A stretch of 64,000 bases of DNA from Streptomyces cyaneofuscatus (GCF_000718135.1 NZ_JOEM01000014.1:62001-126000), one strand, 5' to 3'; shown: positions 1 through 8,768, counted from the first letter of the stretch. Notes: generated by a model from the sequence alone, not told the origin. Numbers and translations are program-made.

Positions 1-89
1 TGGAGCTGGACCGGGCGCCGGAGGGCGGGGCGCGGTTCACGGTGCGGCTGCCGCTCGGGGACCGTACCGCCACGGAGGTGACCGCGTGA
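1..89 (+). CDS. Sensor histidine kinase, C-terminal end only (CitA/DcuS type inferred)
   Basis: Only the last 28 or so codons are in the window. They read like the end of a histidine-kinase ATPase domain: the closing strand with Phe-Thr-Val-Arg-Leu-Pro-Leu, preceded by Pro-Glu-Gly-Gly-Ala. The TGA at 87-89 overlaps the GTG start of the next gene at 86. The two are therefore translationally coupled, and this is very probably the cognate kinase of that regulator. The CitA/DcuS assignment rests on the partner regulator, not on anything visible in this fragment. Confidence 0.75.
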   Translation, partial: ELDRAPEGGARFTVRLPLGDRTATEVTA

Positions 90-760
90 TCCGGGTGCTG
101 GTGGTGGAGGACGATCCGGTGGCCGCCGACGCGCACCAGATGTACGTGGAGCGGGTCGCCGGCTTCACCGTGGCCGCCGTGGCCCACACCCGGGCGGAGG
201 CCGTACGGGTGCTGGAGCGCACCCCGGTCGATCTGCTCCTGCTGGACCTGTACCTCCCCGACGGGCATGGGCTCGGGCTGCTGCGCTCGTTGCGGGCCGC
301 CGGGCACGGGGCGGACGTGATCGCGGTGACCTCGGCGCGGGACCTCGCGGTGGTGCGGGAGGGGGTGTCGCTGGGGGTCGTCCAGTACGTCCTGAAGCCG
401 TTCACCTACCCCACGCTGCGGGACCGGCTGGTGCGGTACGCGGAGTTCCGGGGCGCGGCGGGTGAGGCCAGCGGGCAGGAGGAGGTGGACCGGGCGCTGG
501 GCGCGCTGCGGGTCACCGAGCCGGCCGCGCTGCCGAAGGGGCTCAGCGGGCCGACCCTGGAGGCGGTGACCCGGGTCCTGCGGGAGTCGGCGGAGGGGGT
601 GACGGCGGCGGCGGCCGGGGAGCGGCTCGGGATCTCGCGGATCACCGCACGCCGCTATCTGGAGCATCTGGTGACCGTGGGGAGCGCGGCGCGGCGTCCA
701 CATTATGGGCAGGTCGGCCGACCGGAGCTCCACTACCGCTGGCTGGCCGGCGGCCGCTGA
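86..760 (+). CDS. Response regulator, CitB/DcuR/DpiA type
   Basis: A 224-residue two-domain regulator. The receiver domain (about 1-120) has the acidic pair Asp9-Asp10, the phospho-acceptor Asp54, Thr82/Ser83 and Lys104 in Val-Leu-Lys-Pro-Phe. The C-terminal part (about 155-224) carries a winged-helix segment around Gly-Ile-Ser-Arg-Ile-Thr-Ala-Arg-Arg-Tyr-Leu, as in regulators that pair with CitA/DcuS kinases sensing di- and tricarboxylates. It starts on GTG inside the stop of the kinase fragment. The ligand class is inferred from family membership. No transporter is visible on this side to confirm it. Confidence 0.88.
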   Translation: MIRVLVVEDDPVAADAHQMYVERVAGFTVAAVAHTRAEAVRVLERTPVDLLLLDLYLPDGHGLGLLRSLRAAGHGADVIAVTSARDLAVVREGVSLGVVQYVLKPFTYPTLRDRLVRYAEFRGAAGEASGQEEVDRALGALRVTEPAALPKGLSGPTLEAVTRVLRESAEGVTAAAAGERLGISRITARRYLEHLVTVGSAARRPHYGQVGRPELHYRWLAGGR

Positions 761-777
761 GCCCCGGCCACCGGGGC
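761..777 (+). terminator. Short stem-loop after the response regulator
   Basis: Immediately after the stop, GCCCCGG and CCGGGGC form a perfect 7-bp stem with a 3-nt loop. There is no T-run, so it may be only a weak terminator. Confidence 0.4.
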
Positions 778-780
778 ATA

Positions 781-796
781 CGGCAAGCGCTTGCCG
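781..796. promoter_or_regulatory. Perfect 16-bp palindrome, LacI-family-like operator
   Basis: CGGCAAGCGCTTGCCG is self-complementary over all 16 bases. Its centre (GCAAGCGCTTGC) resembles operators of LacI-family sugar regulators. It lies about 150 bp before the XRE gene, and no LacI or sugar gene is adjacent. It could instead be part of the terminator next to it. Confidence 0.45.
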
Positions 797-943
797 CAAG
801 GGCGCACCGAGGTGTCGGGGCGGTGGTACCGACGGTAGGGAAAGCGCTGGTGGGGCCCATGATTGCGTACCGCCCGCCCGGTTCGCGCTAGGAGGTTCCT
901 ACGAAGCGTGTTCTGCGCGGAACAGACCGTAGCCAGGACGGAA

Positions 944-1648
944 ATGGACTTCTACGGTGGGGCCGTGCACCCCACCCCGCCCTTCAACGCCCCCGCCGCG
1001 CGCCGCCTCCGCGAGGCACTGGGGATGGCTCCCGGACATGTCGCCTACGGCCTCGCCGCCCAGTACGGACTCCGGATACCCGCCGAGACCGTCGTCGCCT
1101 GGGAACGCGGTCTCGCGACCCCCGGTGAACGTGAACTGACCGCCCTGGCCGGTGTCCTGTGGTGCGCCCCGGGCGAGCTGCTGGCCGCCGCCGCCACCCT
1201 GCGCGAGCACCGGATGAGCCGGGAGCTCTCGGTGGACGACCTGGCGCGGCAGCTAGGGATGACCGGGGCCTCGTACCTGCGGATGGAGGAGACGGGGCGC
1301 TGGAAGGGCAACGAGCGGCAGTCCGCCGCGCTGTGCCGGGCGCTCGGTCTGTCACCGGCCCAGTTCCTCACGGCGACGGGCCGCGACGAGGAGCTCGCCG
1401 AGCTGCTGACCAGTGCGGTCACCACGCGCTGGCAGGCGTACGTCCGGCCGGTGGCGAAGATCGTCCCCCTGGACCGGGGGCGGATCCAGGACGTCCTGGA
1501 GCAGCTGCACGCGGACTACCAGGCCTTGATGGTCTCCACCCTGAGCTGGAGCAGCACCGGCCAGGAACGGTCCGCGACGACGGGCGACGCGGGACGGGCG
1601 TTCCTGGCCCGGGTGGTGGACCAGTTCTGGCGGACGGCGGGGGTGTGA
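944..1648 (+). CDS. XRE-type helix-turn-helix regulator
   Basis: A 234-residue cytoplasmic protein. Two stretches look like Cro/C1-type HTH segments: one around residues 15-60 (ending Trp-Glu-Arg-Gly) and one around 90-145 (Leu-Ala-Arg-Gln-Leu-Gly-Met-Thr ... Arg-Met-Glu-Glu). The rest has no recognised sensor domain. I chose the ATG at 944 because AGGA lies 5 nt upstream. An earlier in-frame start at 863 would add 27 Arg-rich residues with no ribosome site. The target is unknown. The 3' end lies in a tandem repeat that includes the stop codon. Confidence 0.75.
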   Translation: MDFYGGAVHPTPPFNAPAARRLREALGMAPGHVAYGLAAQYGLRIPAETVVAWERGLATPGERELTALAGVLWCAPGELLAAAATLREHRMSRELSVDDLARQLGMTGASYLRMEETGRWKGNERQSAALCRALGLSPAQFLTATGRDEELAELLTSAVTTRWQAYVRPVAKIVPLDRGRIQDVLEQLHADYQALMVSTLSWSSTGQERSATTGDAGRAFLARVVDQFWRTAGV

Positions 1649-1723
1649 GCCCCAATGCGCGGTCGGACGGCCGGCGTGTGAAACCCGTACGCGGTCGGAC
1701 CGCCGGGGTGTGAAACCCGTACG
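1628..1723. repeat. Three tandem ~32-nt repeats across the XRE stop codon
   Basis: Units at 1660-1691 and 1692-1723 differ at only two positions. A more diverged copy at about 1628-1659 covers the end of the upstream gene, including its TGA. Each copy carries GTGTGA, so the stop codon is repeated. Confidence 0.75.
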
Positions 1724-1740
1724 CCTCAGGCCTCAGAGGT

Positions 1741-2766
1741 CTAGAACACCGACTCCGCCTCGTACATCCGGTCCAGCGGGACCGTCTTCAGCTGCGTGAC
1801 CGCGTCCGCGAGCGGGACCATGGCGATCTCGGTGCCGCGCAGGGCGGTCATCCGGCCGAAGTCGCCGCGGTGGACGGCCTCCACCGCGTGCCAGCCGAAG
1901 CGGGTGGCGAGGACCCGGTCGTACGCGGTGGGCGTGCCGCCGCGCTGGACATGGCCGAGAATGACCGGCCGGGCCTCCTTGCCGAGCCGGGTCTCCAGCT
2001 CGACGGCGAGGCGGTTGCCGATGCCCTGGAAGCGCTCGTGGCCGAACTGGTCGATGGCGCCCTTGGCGTACGGCATGGAGCCCTCGGCCGGGTGCGCGCC
2101 CTCGGCGACGCAGATGACCGCGAACTTCTTGCCGCGCGCGAACCGCTCCTCGACCATCTTGACCAGGTCGTCGACCTCGAAGGGACGCTCGGGCAGGCAG
2201 ATGCCGTGGGCGCCGCCGGCCATCCCGGACTCCAGCGCGATCCAGCCCGCGTGGCGGCCCATGACCTCGACGACCATCACCCGCTGGTGGGACTCGGCGG
2301 TCGTCTTGAGACGGTCTATGGCCTCGGTCGCGACGCCCACCGCCGTGTCGAAGCCGAAGGTCCGGTCGGTGGCGGAGATGTCGTTGTCGATGGTCTTCGG
2401 TACGCCGACGACCGGCATGCCCGCGTCGGAGAGCATCCGGGCCGCCGTCAGCGTGCCCTCGCCGCCGATCGGGATGAGCGCGTCCAAGCCGTAACGGCGA
2501 GCCAGCTCCTCGCAGTTCTCGGCGGCCTCGCGGAGCCGGTCGCGCTCCAGGCGGGCCGAGCCGAGGATGGTCCCGCCGCGGGCGAGGATGCCGCTGACCG
2601 CGTTGAGGTCGAGGGGGCGGACGTGACCGTCCAGCAGCCCCTTGAAGCCGTCCTCGAAGCCGATGACCTCGTCGCCGTGGCCCACGACGGCCCGGTGGAC
2701 GACCGACCGGATCACTGCGTTCAGGCCGGGGCAGTCGCCGCCCGCGGTGAGAATGCCGATGCGCAT
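1741..2766 (-). CDS. pfkA: 6-phosphofructokinase
   Basis: Phosphorylates fructose 6-phosphate to fructose 1,6-bisphosphate in glycolysis; 341 residues, usual length. Visible motifs are Gly-Gly-Asp-Cys-Pro-Gly-Leu-Asn (9-16), Gly-Gly-Glu-Gly-Thr (101-105), Pro-Lys-Thr-Ile-Asp-Asn-Asp (123-129, with the catalytic Asp) and Met-Gly-Arg-His-Ala-Gly. Gly104 is the residue expected for ATP use, while Lys124 is typical of pyrophosphate-using relatives. This mixture is known for actinomycete group III ATP enzymes. An AGGAGAC ribosome site precedes the ATG. It faces away from pta across 324 bases. Confidence 0.95.
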   Translation of the reverse strand: MRIGILTAGGDCPGLNAVIRSVVHRAVVGHGDEVIGFEDGFKGLLDGHVRPLDLNAVSGILARGGTILGSARLERDRLREAAENCEELARRYGLDALIPIGGEGTLTAARMLSDAGMPVVGVPKTIDNDISATDRTFGFDTAVGVATEAIDRLKTTAESHQRVMVVEVMGRHAGWIALESGMAGGAHGICLPERPFEVDDLVKMVEERFARGKKFAVICVAEGAHPAEGSMPYAKGAIDQFGHERFQGIGNRLAVELETRLGKEARPVILGHVQRGGTPTAYDRVLATRFGWHAVEAVHRGDFGRMTALRGTEIAMVPLADAVTQLKTVPLDRMYEAESVF

Positions 2767-3090
2767 CGAGGTGTGTCTCCTGCTCGTTAGTCGCGCTGTT
2801 CCAGGAGGCCGACCGAGGCGGCCCCCCTGCCCTGAACCACGTCGATTGTCCCACGCCCGGCACGGACCCCGCGCTTTCGGCCGGGCCGGGGCAGCGATCC
2901 GGCAGCGGGTAGGAGGTGGTCGGGGGGCCGGAACCTCCGGCGGGCGGCATAGCGGCCCGCGCAGGTATCGTCAAGAGGCAATGCAGGCCAATGGCCGCAC
3001 CCCTCGGAGCGCCGGGGACAGCGCGGGGAGACCCCCCACGTCCTGGACGGACCGCGGGGAGCGGCACCGCACAACGACGGGAGAGCACGC
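2767..3090. other. Divergent intergenic region between pfkA and pta
   Basis: These 324 bases must hold the promoters of both genes. On the plus strand TATCGT at 2966-2971 fits the TAnnnT form of a Streptomyces -10 element, and GGGAGA lies just before the pta GTG. I see no clear operator palindrome and no convincing small gene. Confidence 0.4.
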
Positions 3091-5172
3091 GTGGCGCGCA
3101 GCGTGTACGTGACCGGGATCGACCGGGGGGACGGCCGGCAGGTCGTCGAGCTGGGAGTCATGGAGCTACTGACGCGTCAGGTGGACCGGGTCGGGGTCTT
3201 CCGCCCTCTCGTCCACGACGGGCCCGACCGGCTCTACGAGCTGCTGCGGGCCCGCTACCGGCTCTCCCAGAGCCCCGCCTCCGTCTACGGCCTGGACTAC
3301 CACGAGGCCTCCACCGTGCAGGCGGAGAAGGGGACCGACGAGCTGGTCTCGCGGCTGGTCGACCGCTTCCACCAGGTGGCCCGGGAGTACGAGGTGGTCC
3401 TCGTCCTCGGCAGCGACTTCGCCGCCACCCAGCTCCCCGACGAGCTGGCGCTCAACGCGCGCCTGGCCAACGAGTTCGGCGCCTCGGTGATCGCGGTCGT
3501 CGGCGGCAAGGGGCAGACCGCGGAGTCCGTCCGCGCCGAGACCCGTAACGCCTACCGCGCCTACGCCGGGCTCGGCTGCGACGTCCTGGCGATGGTGGTG
3601 AACCGGGTCGCCCCCGAGGACCGGACGGTGATAGCGGAGCGGCTGGCGGCCCGGCTGCCGGTGCCCGTCTCCGTACTGCCGGACGACCCGGCGCTCTCCG
3701 CCCCCACGGTCGCCCAGATCACCGCCGCCCTGGACGGCACGGTGCTGCTCGGCGACGACGCGGGGCTCGCGCGGGACGCGCTGGACTTCGTCTTCGGCGG
3801 GGCGATGCTGCCCAACCTGCTGAACGCGCTGACGCCCGGCTGCATGGTGGTGACGCCCGGGGACCGGTCCGACCTGGTGGTGGGCTCGCTGGCCGCGCAC
3901 AGCGCCGGCACCCCGCCCATCGCGGGCATCCTGCTGACCCTGAACGAGCGCCCCGGCGAGGAGATACTCACCCTGGCCGCCCGGCTCGCACCGGGGACCC
4001 CGGTCGTCTCGGTGGCCGGCGGCTCCTTCCCCACGGCGGCCGAACTCTTCACCCTCGAAGGGAAGTTGAACGCGGCGACGCCCCGTAAGGCGGAGACCGC
4101 GCTCGGCCTCTTCGAGCGCCATGTCGACACCGGCGCCCTGTTGGAACGGATCTCGGTGGCCCGCAGCGGCCGGGTCACGCCGATGATGTTCGAGCACGAA
4201 CTGCTGGAGCAGGCCCGCTCCGACCGCAAGCGCGTGGTGCTGCCCGAGGGCACCGAGGAGCGGGTGCTGCGCGCGGCCGATGTCCTGCTGCGCCGCGACG
4301 TCTGCGACCTCACCCTCCTCGGCGATGTGGACACGATCCGCAAGAAGGCCGCCGACCTCGGCATCGACCTCGCCGAGACCCAGATCGTCGACCCGCACAC
4401 CTCCGAGCTGCGCCAGGCGTTCGCCGAGCGGTACGCGCAGCTGCGCGCGCACCGCGGGGTGACGGTGGAGCTGGCGTACGACGTCGTGGCGGACGTCAAC
4501 TACTTCGGCACGCTGATGGTGCAGGAGGGGCTGGCCGACGGAATGGTCTCCGGGTCGGTGCACTCCACGGCGGCCACCATCCGCCCGGCCTTCGAGATCA
4601 TCAAGACCAAGCCGGACGCCTCGATCGTCTCCTCGGTCTTCTTCATGTGCCTGGCCGACAAGGTCCTCGTCTACGGCGACTGCGCGGTCAACCCGGACCC
4701 GAACGCCGAGCAGCTCGCGGACATCGCGGTGCAGTCGGCGGTGACGGCGGCCCGCTTCGGCGTCGAGCCCCGGATCGCGATGCTCTCGTACTCCACCGGC
4801 ACCTCCGGCTCCGGCGCCGACGTCGACAAGGTGCGCGAGGCGACCGAGCGGGTGCGGGCCGAGCGGCCGGAGCTGCGGGTGGAGGGGCCGATCCAGTACG
4901 ACGCGGCGGTCGAGCCGTCCGTCGCGGCGACCAAGCTGCCGGAGTCGGAGGTGGCCGGGCAGGCCACCGTCCTGATCTTCCCGGACCTGAACACGGGCAA
5001 CAACACCTACAAGGCCGTGCAGCGCTCGGCGGGCGCGGTGGCGGTCGGCCCGGTGCTCCAGGGTCTGCGCAAGCCGGTCAACGACCTCTCCCGGGGCGCG
5101 CTGGTCCAGGACATCGTCAACACGGTGGCGATCACGGCGATCCAGGCGCAGGGCGAGGAGCGCCCCGCATGA
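3091..5172 (+). CDS. pta: Phosphate acetyltransferase
   Basis: Interconverts acetyl-CoA plus phosphate with acetyl phosphate plus CoA. At 693 residues it is the long form: an N-terminal dethiobiotin-synthetase-like domain (1-215), a DRTGG domain (about 220-330) and the catalytic PTA_PTB domain (about 365-690). The catalytic part contains Ser-Val-His-Ser-Thr-Ala-Ala-Thr-Ile-Arg and the Tyr-Gly-Asp-Cys-Ala-Val-Asn-Pro segment. The N-terminal domain starts Gly-Ile-Asp-Arg-Gly-Asp-Gly and lacks a Walker A Lys-Thr, so it is probably regulatory. It starts at GTG after GGGAGA. Its TGA overlaps the ackA ATG. Confidence 0.96.
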   Translation: MARSVYVTGIDRGDGRQVVELGVMELLTRQVDRVGVFRPLVHDGPDRLYELLRARYRLSQSPASVYGLDYHEASTVQAEKGTDELVSRLVDRFHQVAREYEVVLVLGSDFAATQLPDELALNARLANEFGASVIAVVGGKGQTAESVRAETRNAYRAYAGLGCDVLAMVVNRVAPEDRTVIAERLAARLPVPVSVLPDDPALSAPTVAQITAALDGTVLLGDDAGLARDALDFVFGGAMLPNLLNALTPGCMVVTPGDRSDLVVGSLAAHSAGTPPIAGILLTLNERPGEEILTLAARLAPGTPVVSVAGGSFPTAAELFTLEGKLNAATPRKAETALGLFERHVDTGALLERISVARSGRVTPMMFEHELLEQARSDRKRVVLPEGTEERVLRAADVLLRRDVCDLTLLGDVDTIRKKAADLGIDLAETQIVDPHTSELRQAFAERYAQLRAHRGVTVELAYDVVADVNYFGTLMVQEGLADGMVSGSVHSTAATIRPAFEIIKTKPDASIVSSVFFMCLADKVLVYGDCAVNPDPNAEQLADIAVQSAVTAARFGVEPRIAMLSYSTGTSGSGADVDKVREATERVRAERPELRVEGPIQYDAAVEPSVAATKLPESEVAGQATVLIFPDLNTGNNTYKAVQRSAGAVAVGPVLQGLRKPVNDLSRGALVQDIVNTVAITAIQAQGEERPA

Positions 5173-6422
5173 CGACTCCCTCCATCCCCCAGCACGAAGG
5201 TACGGCCCCTGTGGAACCGCATCGCGTCCTCGTCCTCAACTCCGGCTCCTCGTCGGTGAAGTACCAGCTCCTCGACATGCGCGACCGCTCGCGGCTCGCC
5301 TCCGGCCTGGTCGAGCGGATCGGCGAGGAGACCTCGCGCCTCGTGCACACCCCGCTGGCCGGCGGCGGCGCCGAGCCCCGGGAGCGTACGGGCCCGATCG
5401 CGGACCACGACGCGGCGCTGAAGGCGGCGGCCGAGGAGCTGGCGGCGGACGGGCTCGGCCTGGACTCCCCCGAACTCGCGGCCATCGGGCACCGGGTGGT
5501 GCACGGCGGGCTGAAGTTCTCCGCGCCGACCGTGATCACCGACGAGGTGCTCACGGAGATCGAGCGCCTCGTCCCGGTCGCCCCGCTGCACAACCCGGCC
5601 AACATCACCGGCATCCGTACGGCGCAGGCGCTGCGCCCGGACCTGCCGCAGGTCGCCGTCTTCGACACGGCGTTCCACACGACGATGCCGGAGTCGGCCG
5701 CCCGGTACGCGATCGACGTGGAGACCGCCGACGCGCACCGCATCCGCCGCTACGGCTTCCACGGCACGTCCCACGCGTATGTGTCGAGGAAGACGGCCGA
5801 GCTGCTGGGCAAGGCACCGGAGGACGTCAACGTCATCGTGCTGCACCTGGGCAACGGGGCCTCGGCCTCGGCGGTCGCGGGCGGGCGGTGCGTGGAGACG
5901 TCCATGGGGCTGACCCCCTTGGAGGGGCTCGTGATGGGTACGCGCTCCGGGGACATCGATCCGGCGGTCGTCTTCCACCTGAAGCGGGTGGCGGGCATGT
6001 CGACGGACGAGGTCGATGTCCTGCTCAACAAGAAGAGCGGGCTGGTCGGGCTCTGCGGCGACAACGACATGCGGGAGATCCGCCGCCGGATCGAGGAGGG
6101 CGACGAGCAGGCCGCGCTCGCCTTCGACATCTACATCCACCGGCTGAAGAAGTACATCGGCGCGTACGCGGCGGTGCTCGGCCGGGTGGACGCGGTGGCG
6201 TTCACGGCGGGGGTCGGGGAGAACTCGGCCCCGGTGCGGGAGGCTGCCATCGCGGGTCTGGAGGAGTTCGGTCTCGCGGTGGACGCCGGCCTCAACGCCG
6301 TACGGTCCGGTGAGCCGCGGCTGATCTCTCCGGAGTACGCACGGGTCGCGGTCGCCGTGGTGCCGACGGACGAGGAGCTGGAGATCGCCGGCCAGACGTT
6401 CGCGCTCGTCGAGGGACCGTAA
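5169..6422 (+). CDS. ackA: Acetate kinase
   Basis: Converts acetyl phosphate and ADP to acetate and ATP, completing the pathway with pta. The protein has 417 residues from the ATG at 5169. It shows Asn-Ser-Gly-Ser-Ser-Ser-Val-Lys-Tyr, Phe-Asp-Thr-Ala-Phe-His (with the catalytic Asp), Arg-Tyr-Gly-Phe-His-Gly-Thr-Ser-His and Gly-Thr-Arg-Ser-Gly-Asp-Ile-Asp-Pro, all diagnostic of the family. The start overlaps the pta stop by 4 nt, with GAGGAG about 9 nt upstream inside pta. A GTG at 5211 is an alternative start that would give a protein closer to the usual 400 residues. Confidence 0.96.
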   Translation: MTTPSIPQHEGTAPVEPHRVLVLNSGSSSVKYQLLDMRDRSRLASGLVERIGEETSRLVHTPLAGGGAEPRERTGPIADHDAALKAAAEELAADGLGLDSPELAAIGHRVVHGGLKFSAPTVITDEVLTEIERLVPVAPLHNPANITGIRTAQALRPDLPQVAVFDTAFHTTMPESAARYAIDVETADAHRIRRYGFHGTSHAYVSRKTAELLGKAPEDVNVIVLHLGNGASASAVAGGRCVETSMGLTPLEGLVMGTRSGDIDPAVVFHLKRVAGMSTDEVDVLLNKKSGLVGLCGDNDMREIRRRIEEGDEQAALAFDIYIHRLKKYIGAYAAVLGRVDAVAFTAGVGENSAPVREAAIAGLEEFGLAVDAGLNAVRSGEPRLISPEYARVAVAVVPTDEELEIAGQTFALVEGP

Positions 6423-6484
6423 ATCCTGAGATGGGCCGAGTCGACAACTGAGCACCCCCGCGCCCCTTTGTATCTTCCACCAGA

Positions 6485-6518
6485 CGGAATATTCCGCAGC
6501 GAAACAAACCGATAGGAT
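6485..6518 (+). promoter_or_regulatory. Palindrome plus leaderless-type -10 before pyk
   Basis: CGGAATATTCCG (6485-6496) is a perfect 12-bp palindrome. TAGGAT at 6513-6518 lies 7 nt before the pyk ATG. That is the position expected for a -10 element of a transcript starting at the ATG, although AGGA could also act as a ribosome site. Confidence 0.45.
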
Positions 6519-6525
6519 CCGCCTC

Positions 6526-7953
6526 ATGCGCCGTTCCAAAATCGTCTGCACCCTCGGTCCCGCCGTCGACTCCCATGAGCAGCTCGTCGCTCTGATCGAG
6601 GCCGGCATGAGCGTGGCCCGTTTCAACTTCAGTCACGGCACCCACGAGGAACACCAGGGCCGGTACGACCGTGTCCGCAAGGCGGCCGCCGAGACCGGCC
6701 GCGCGGTGGGCGTCCTCGCCGACCTCCAGGGCCCGAAGATCCGGCTGGCGAAGTTCGCCGAGGGCCCGGTCGAGCTGGTCCGCGGGGACGAGTTCACCAT
6801 CACCTCCGAGGACGTCCCCGGCGACAAGTCGATCTGCGGCACGACCTACAAGGGTCTGCCCGGCGACGTCACCAAGGGCGACCCGATCCTGATCAACGAC
6901 GGCAACGTCGAGCTGAAGGTCGTCGAGGTCGTCGGCCCCCGGGTCAAGACCATCGTCATCGAGGGCGGTGTCATCTCCGACCACAAGGGCATCAACCTGC
7001 CCGGCGCGGCGGTGAACGTCCCCGCGCTCTCCGAGAAGGACGTCGAGGACCTGCGCTTCGCCCTGCGGATGGGCTGCGACCTGGTCGCCCTCTCCTTCGT
7101 CCGGGACGCCGAGGACGTCAAGGACGTCCACAAGGTGATGGACGAGGAGGGCCGCCGGGTCCCCGTCATCGCCAAGGTGGAGAAGCCGCAGGCGGTCGAG
7201 CACATGGAGGGCGTCGTCATGGCGTTCGACGGTGTGATGGTGGCCCGCGGTGACCTGGCGGTCGAGTACCCGCTGGAGAAGGTCCCGATGGTGCAGAAGC
7301 GCCTCATCGAGCTGTGCCGCCGCAACGCCAAGCCGGTGATCGTGGCGACCCAGATGATGGAGTCGATGATCACCAACTCGCGGCCGACCCGCGCCGAGGC
7401 GTCCGACGTCGCCAACGCGATCCTGGACGGCGCGGACGCGGTCATGCTGTCCGCCGAGTCGTCGGTGGGCGCGTACCCGATCGAGACGGTCAAGACGATG
7501 TCGAAGATCGTCTGCGCCGCCGAGGAGGAGCTGCTCTCCAAGGGCCTCCAGCCGCTGGTCCCGGGCAAGAAGCCCCGTACGCAGGGCGGCTCGGTGGCCC
7601 GCGCGGCCTGCGAGATCGCGGACTTCCTGGACGGCAAGGCCCTGGTCGCCTTCACCCAGTCCGGCGACACCGCCCGCCGCCTCTCCCGCTACCGCACGGC
7701 CCAGCCGATCCTCGCCTTCACCACGGACGAGGGCACCCGCAACCAGCTGGCCCTGAGCTGGGGCGTCGAGTCGCACGTGGTCCCGCACGCGGACAACACC
7801 GACGCGATGGTCGACCTGGTCGACGCGGAGCTGCTCAAGCTCAACCGCTACAACAACGGCGACACGATGATCATCACGGCCGGTTCGCCCCCCGGCATCC
7901 CCGGCACCACGAACATGGTCCGGGTCCACCACCTGGGCGGCGAGCAGGGCTAG
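6526..7953 (+). CDS. pyk: Pyruvate kinase
   Basis: Transfers phosphate from phosphoenolpyruvate to ADP, the last step of glycolysis. The 475-residue length is standard for the single-catalytic-core form without an extra C-terminal PEP-utiliser domain. Visible motifs are Arg-Phe-Asn-Phe-Ser-His-Gly (34-40), Asp-Leu-Gln-Gly-Pro-Lys-Ile-Arg, the active-site signature Ile-Ala-Lys-Val-Glu-Lys-Pro and Ala-Arg-Gly-Asp-Leu-Ala-Val-Glu. It lies just downstream of ackA but has its own promoter-like element. A strong terminator follows. Streptomyces usually carry two pyk genes; this position matches the one next to ackA. Confidence 0.96.
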   Translation: MRRSKIVCTLGPAVDSHEQLVALIEAGMSVARFNFSHGTHEEHQGRYDRVRKAAAETGRAVGVLADLQGPKIRLAKFAEGPVELVRGDEFTITSEDVPGDKSICGTTYKGLPGDVTKGDPILINDGNVELKVVEVVGPRVKTIVIEGGVISDHKGINLPGAAVNVPALSEKDVEDLRFALRMGCDLVALSFVRDAEDVKDVHKVMDEEGRRVPVIAKVEKPQAVEHMEGVVMAFDGVMVARGDLAVEYPLEKVPMVQKRLIELCRRNAKPVIVATQMMESMITNSRPTRAEASDVANAILDGADAVMLSAESSVGAYPIETVKTMSKIVCAAEEELLSKGLQPLVPGKKPRTQGGSVARAACEIADFLDGKALVAFTQSGDTARRLSRYRTAQPILAFTTDEGTRNQLALSWGVESHVVPHADNTDAMVDLVDAELLKLNRYNNGDTMIITAGSPPGIPGTTNMVRVHHLGGEQG

Positions 7954-7972
7954 TCCCGCAGCCGCACCGATC

Positions 7973-8016
7973 CCGAGGGGCGGTGTTCCGGAGCGATCCG
8001 GGACACCGCCCCTCGG
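7973..8016. terminator. Strong bidirectional terminator after pyk
   Basis: Perfect 14-bp outer stem (CCGAGGGGCGGTGT at 7973-7986 with ACACCGCCCCTCGG at 8003-8016) and further pairing inside the loop. It separates pyk from the convergent gene ending at 8037. Confidence 0.8.
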
Positions 8017-8036
8017 CGTTCGCAGTGCTGTGCCTC

Positions 8037-8768
8037 TCAGGTCGTACGGGCGAAGTCGCCGCCGACCTCGTACGTCGTCCCGTCGGCGGTCCTGGCCGTG
8101 GCCCGGTACGTGTCCGGCGCGGCGTCGCGGCCGCCCGGGGCGTGGTCGTACTGCCCGGCGAAGACATGTGTCCCGGCCGGGACCGTGCGGCCGGCCCTGA
8201 GCGTCCAGCGGTGGACGAGGACGCCGTCCCGCTCGCGTACGGAGAGGTCGAAGTCCCCGTCCGGCCGGGTCTGCCAGGTGCCGGTGGAGCGGACCTGGCC
8301 GGTCTGCGGCACGAGCAGTTCCACGGTGAGCGCGGTGAGCGGCTCCTGGGACTTGAGGGTGACCTCGCTCTGCGCCCAGTCCGGGTTGTCCTCGGGGGCG
8401 ATGGAGCCGTCCGCCCAGAGCGGGCCGTCGGTGGTGGAGAGGCGGCGGCCTGGCGTGGGCGCGGGGCTCGTCGTGGTCTCCCGGGGCGCGGGCGTGACCC
8501 GCTCCTCAGGTCGTTCCTCCTGTACGACGGACGAACCCGGTACGTCGTCGGGCCCCTGGACCACCGAGGCCACGGCGAAGCCGCCGACCACACACGCCCC
8601 GGCCGCGGCGAGTCCGGCGAGGGCGATCCTGGGCCAGCCGAAACGGGTCCGGCGGGCGGGGGCGCCCCGGGTCCGAGGCCGGGCGCGCTCGATACGGGCG
8701 AGCATCCGGGCCCGGTCCGGCTCGTGCGACCGGGCCGCCTCCCGCAGCTCCCCGGGCAGGTCGCTCAT
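8037..8768 (-). CDS. Membrane-anchored partner of ECF sigma factor (putative anti-sigma factor)
   Basis: A 243-residue protein with a short cytosolic N-terminus (1-45, Arg-rich), one membrane segment at about 48-68, a Ser/Thr/Pro linker (about 75-110) and an extracytoplasmic domain. It starts 4 nt inside the end of the sigma gene (ATGA overlap) with GGGGAGA upstream, so the two are co-translated. The anti-sigma role is inferred only from this topology and coupling. No zinc-binding His-Cys motif of the ZAS type is visible in the N-terminus. The C-terminal domain is unrecognised. Confidence 0.6.
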   Translation of the reverse strand: MSDLPGELREAARSHEPDRARMLARIERARPRTRGAPARRTRFGWPRIALAGLAAAGACVVGGFAVASVVQGPDDVPGSSVVQEERPEERVTPAPRETTTSPAPTPGRRLSTTDGPLWADGSIAPEDNPDWAQSEVTLKSQEPLTALTVELLVPQTGQVRSTGTWQTRPDGDFDLSVRERDGVLVHRWTLRAGRTVPAGTHVFAGQYDHAPGGRDAAPDTYRATARTADGTTYEVGGDFARTT

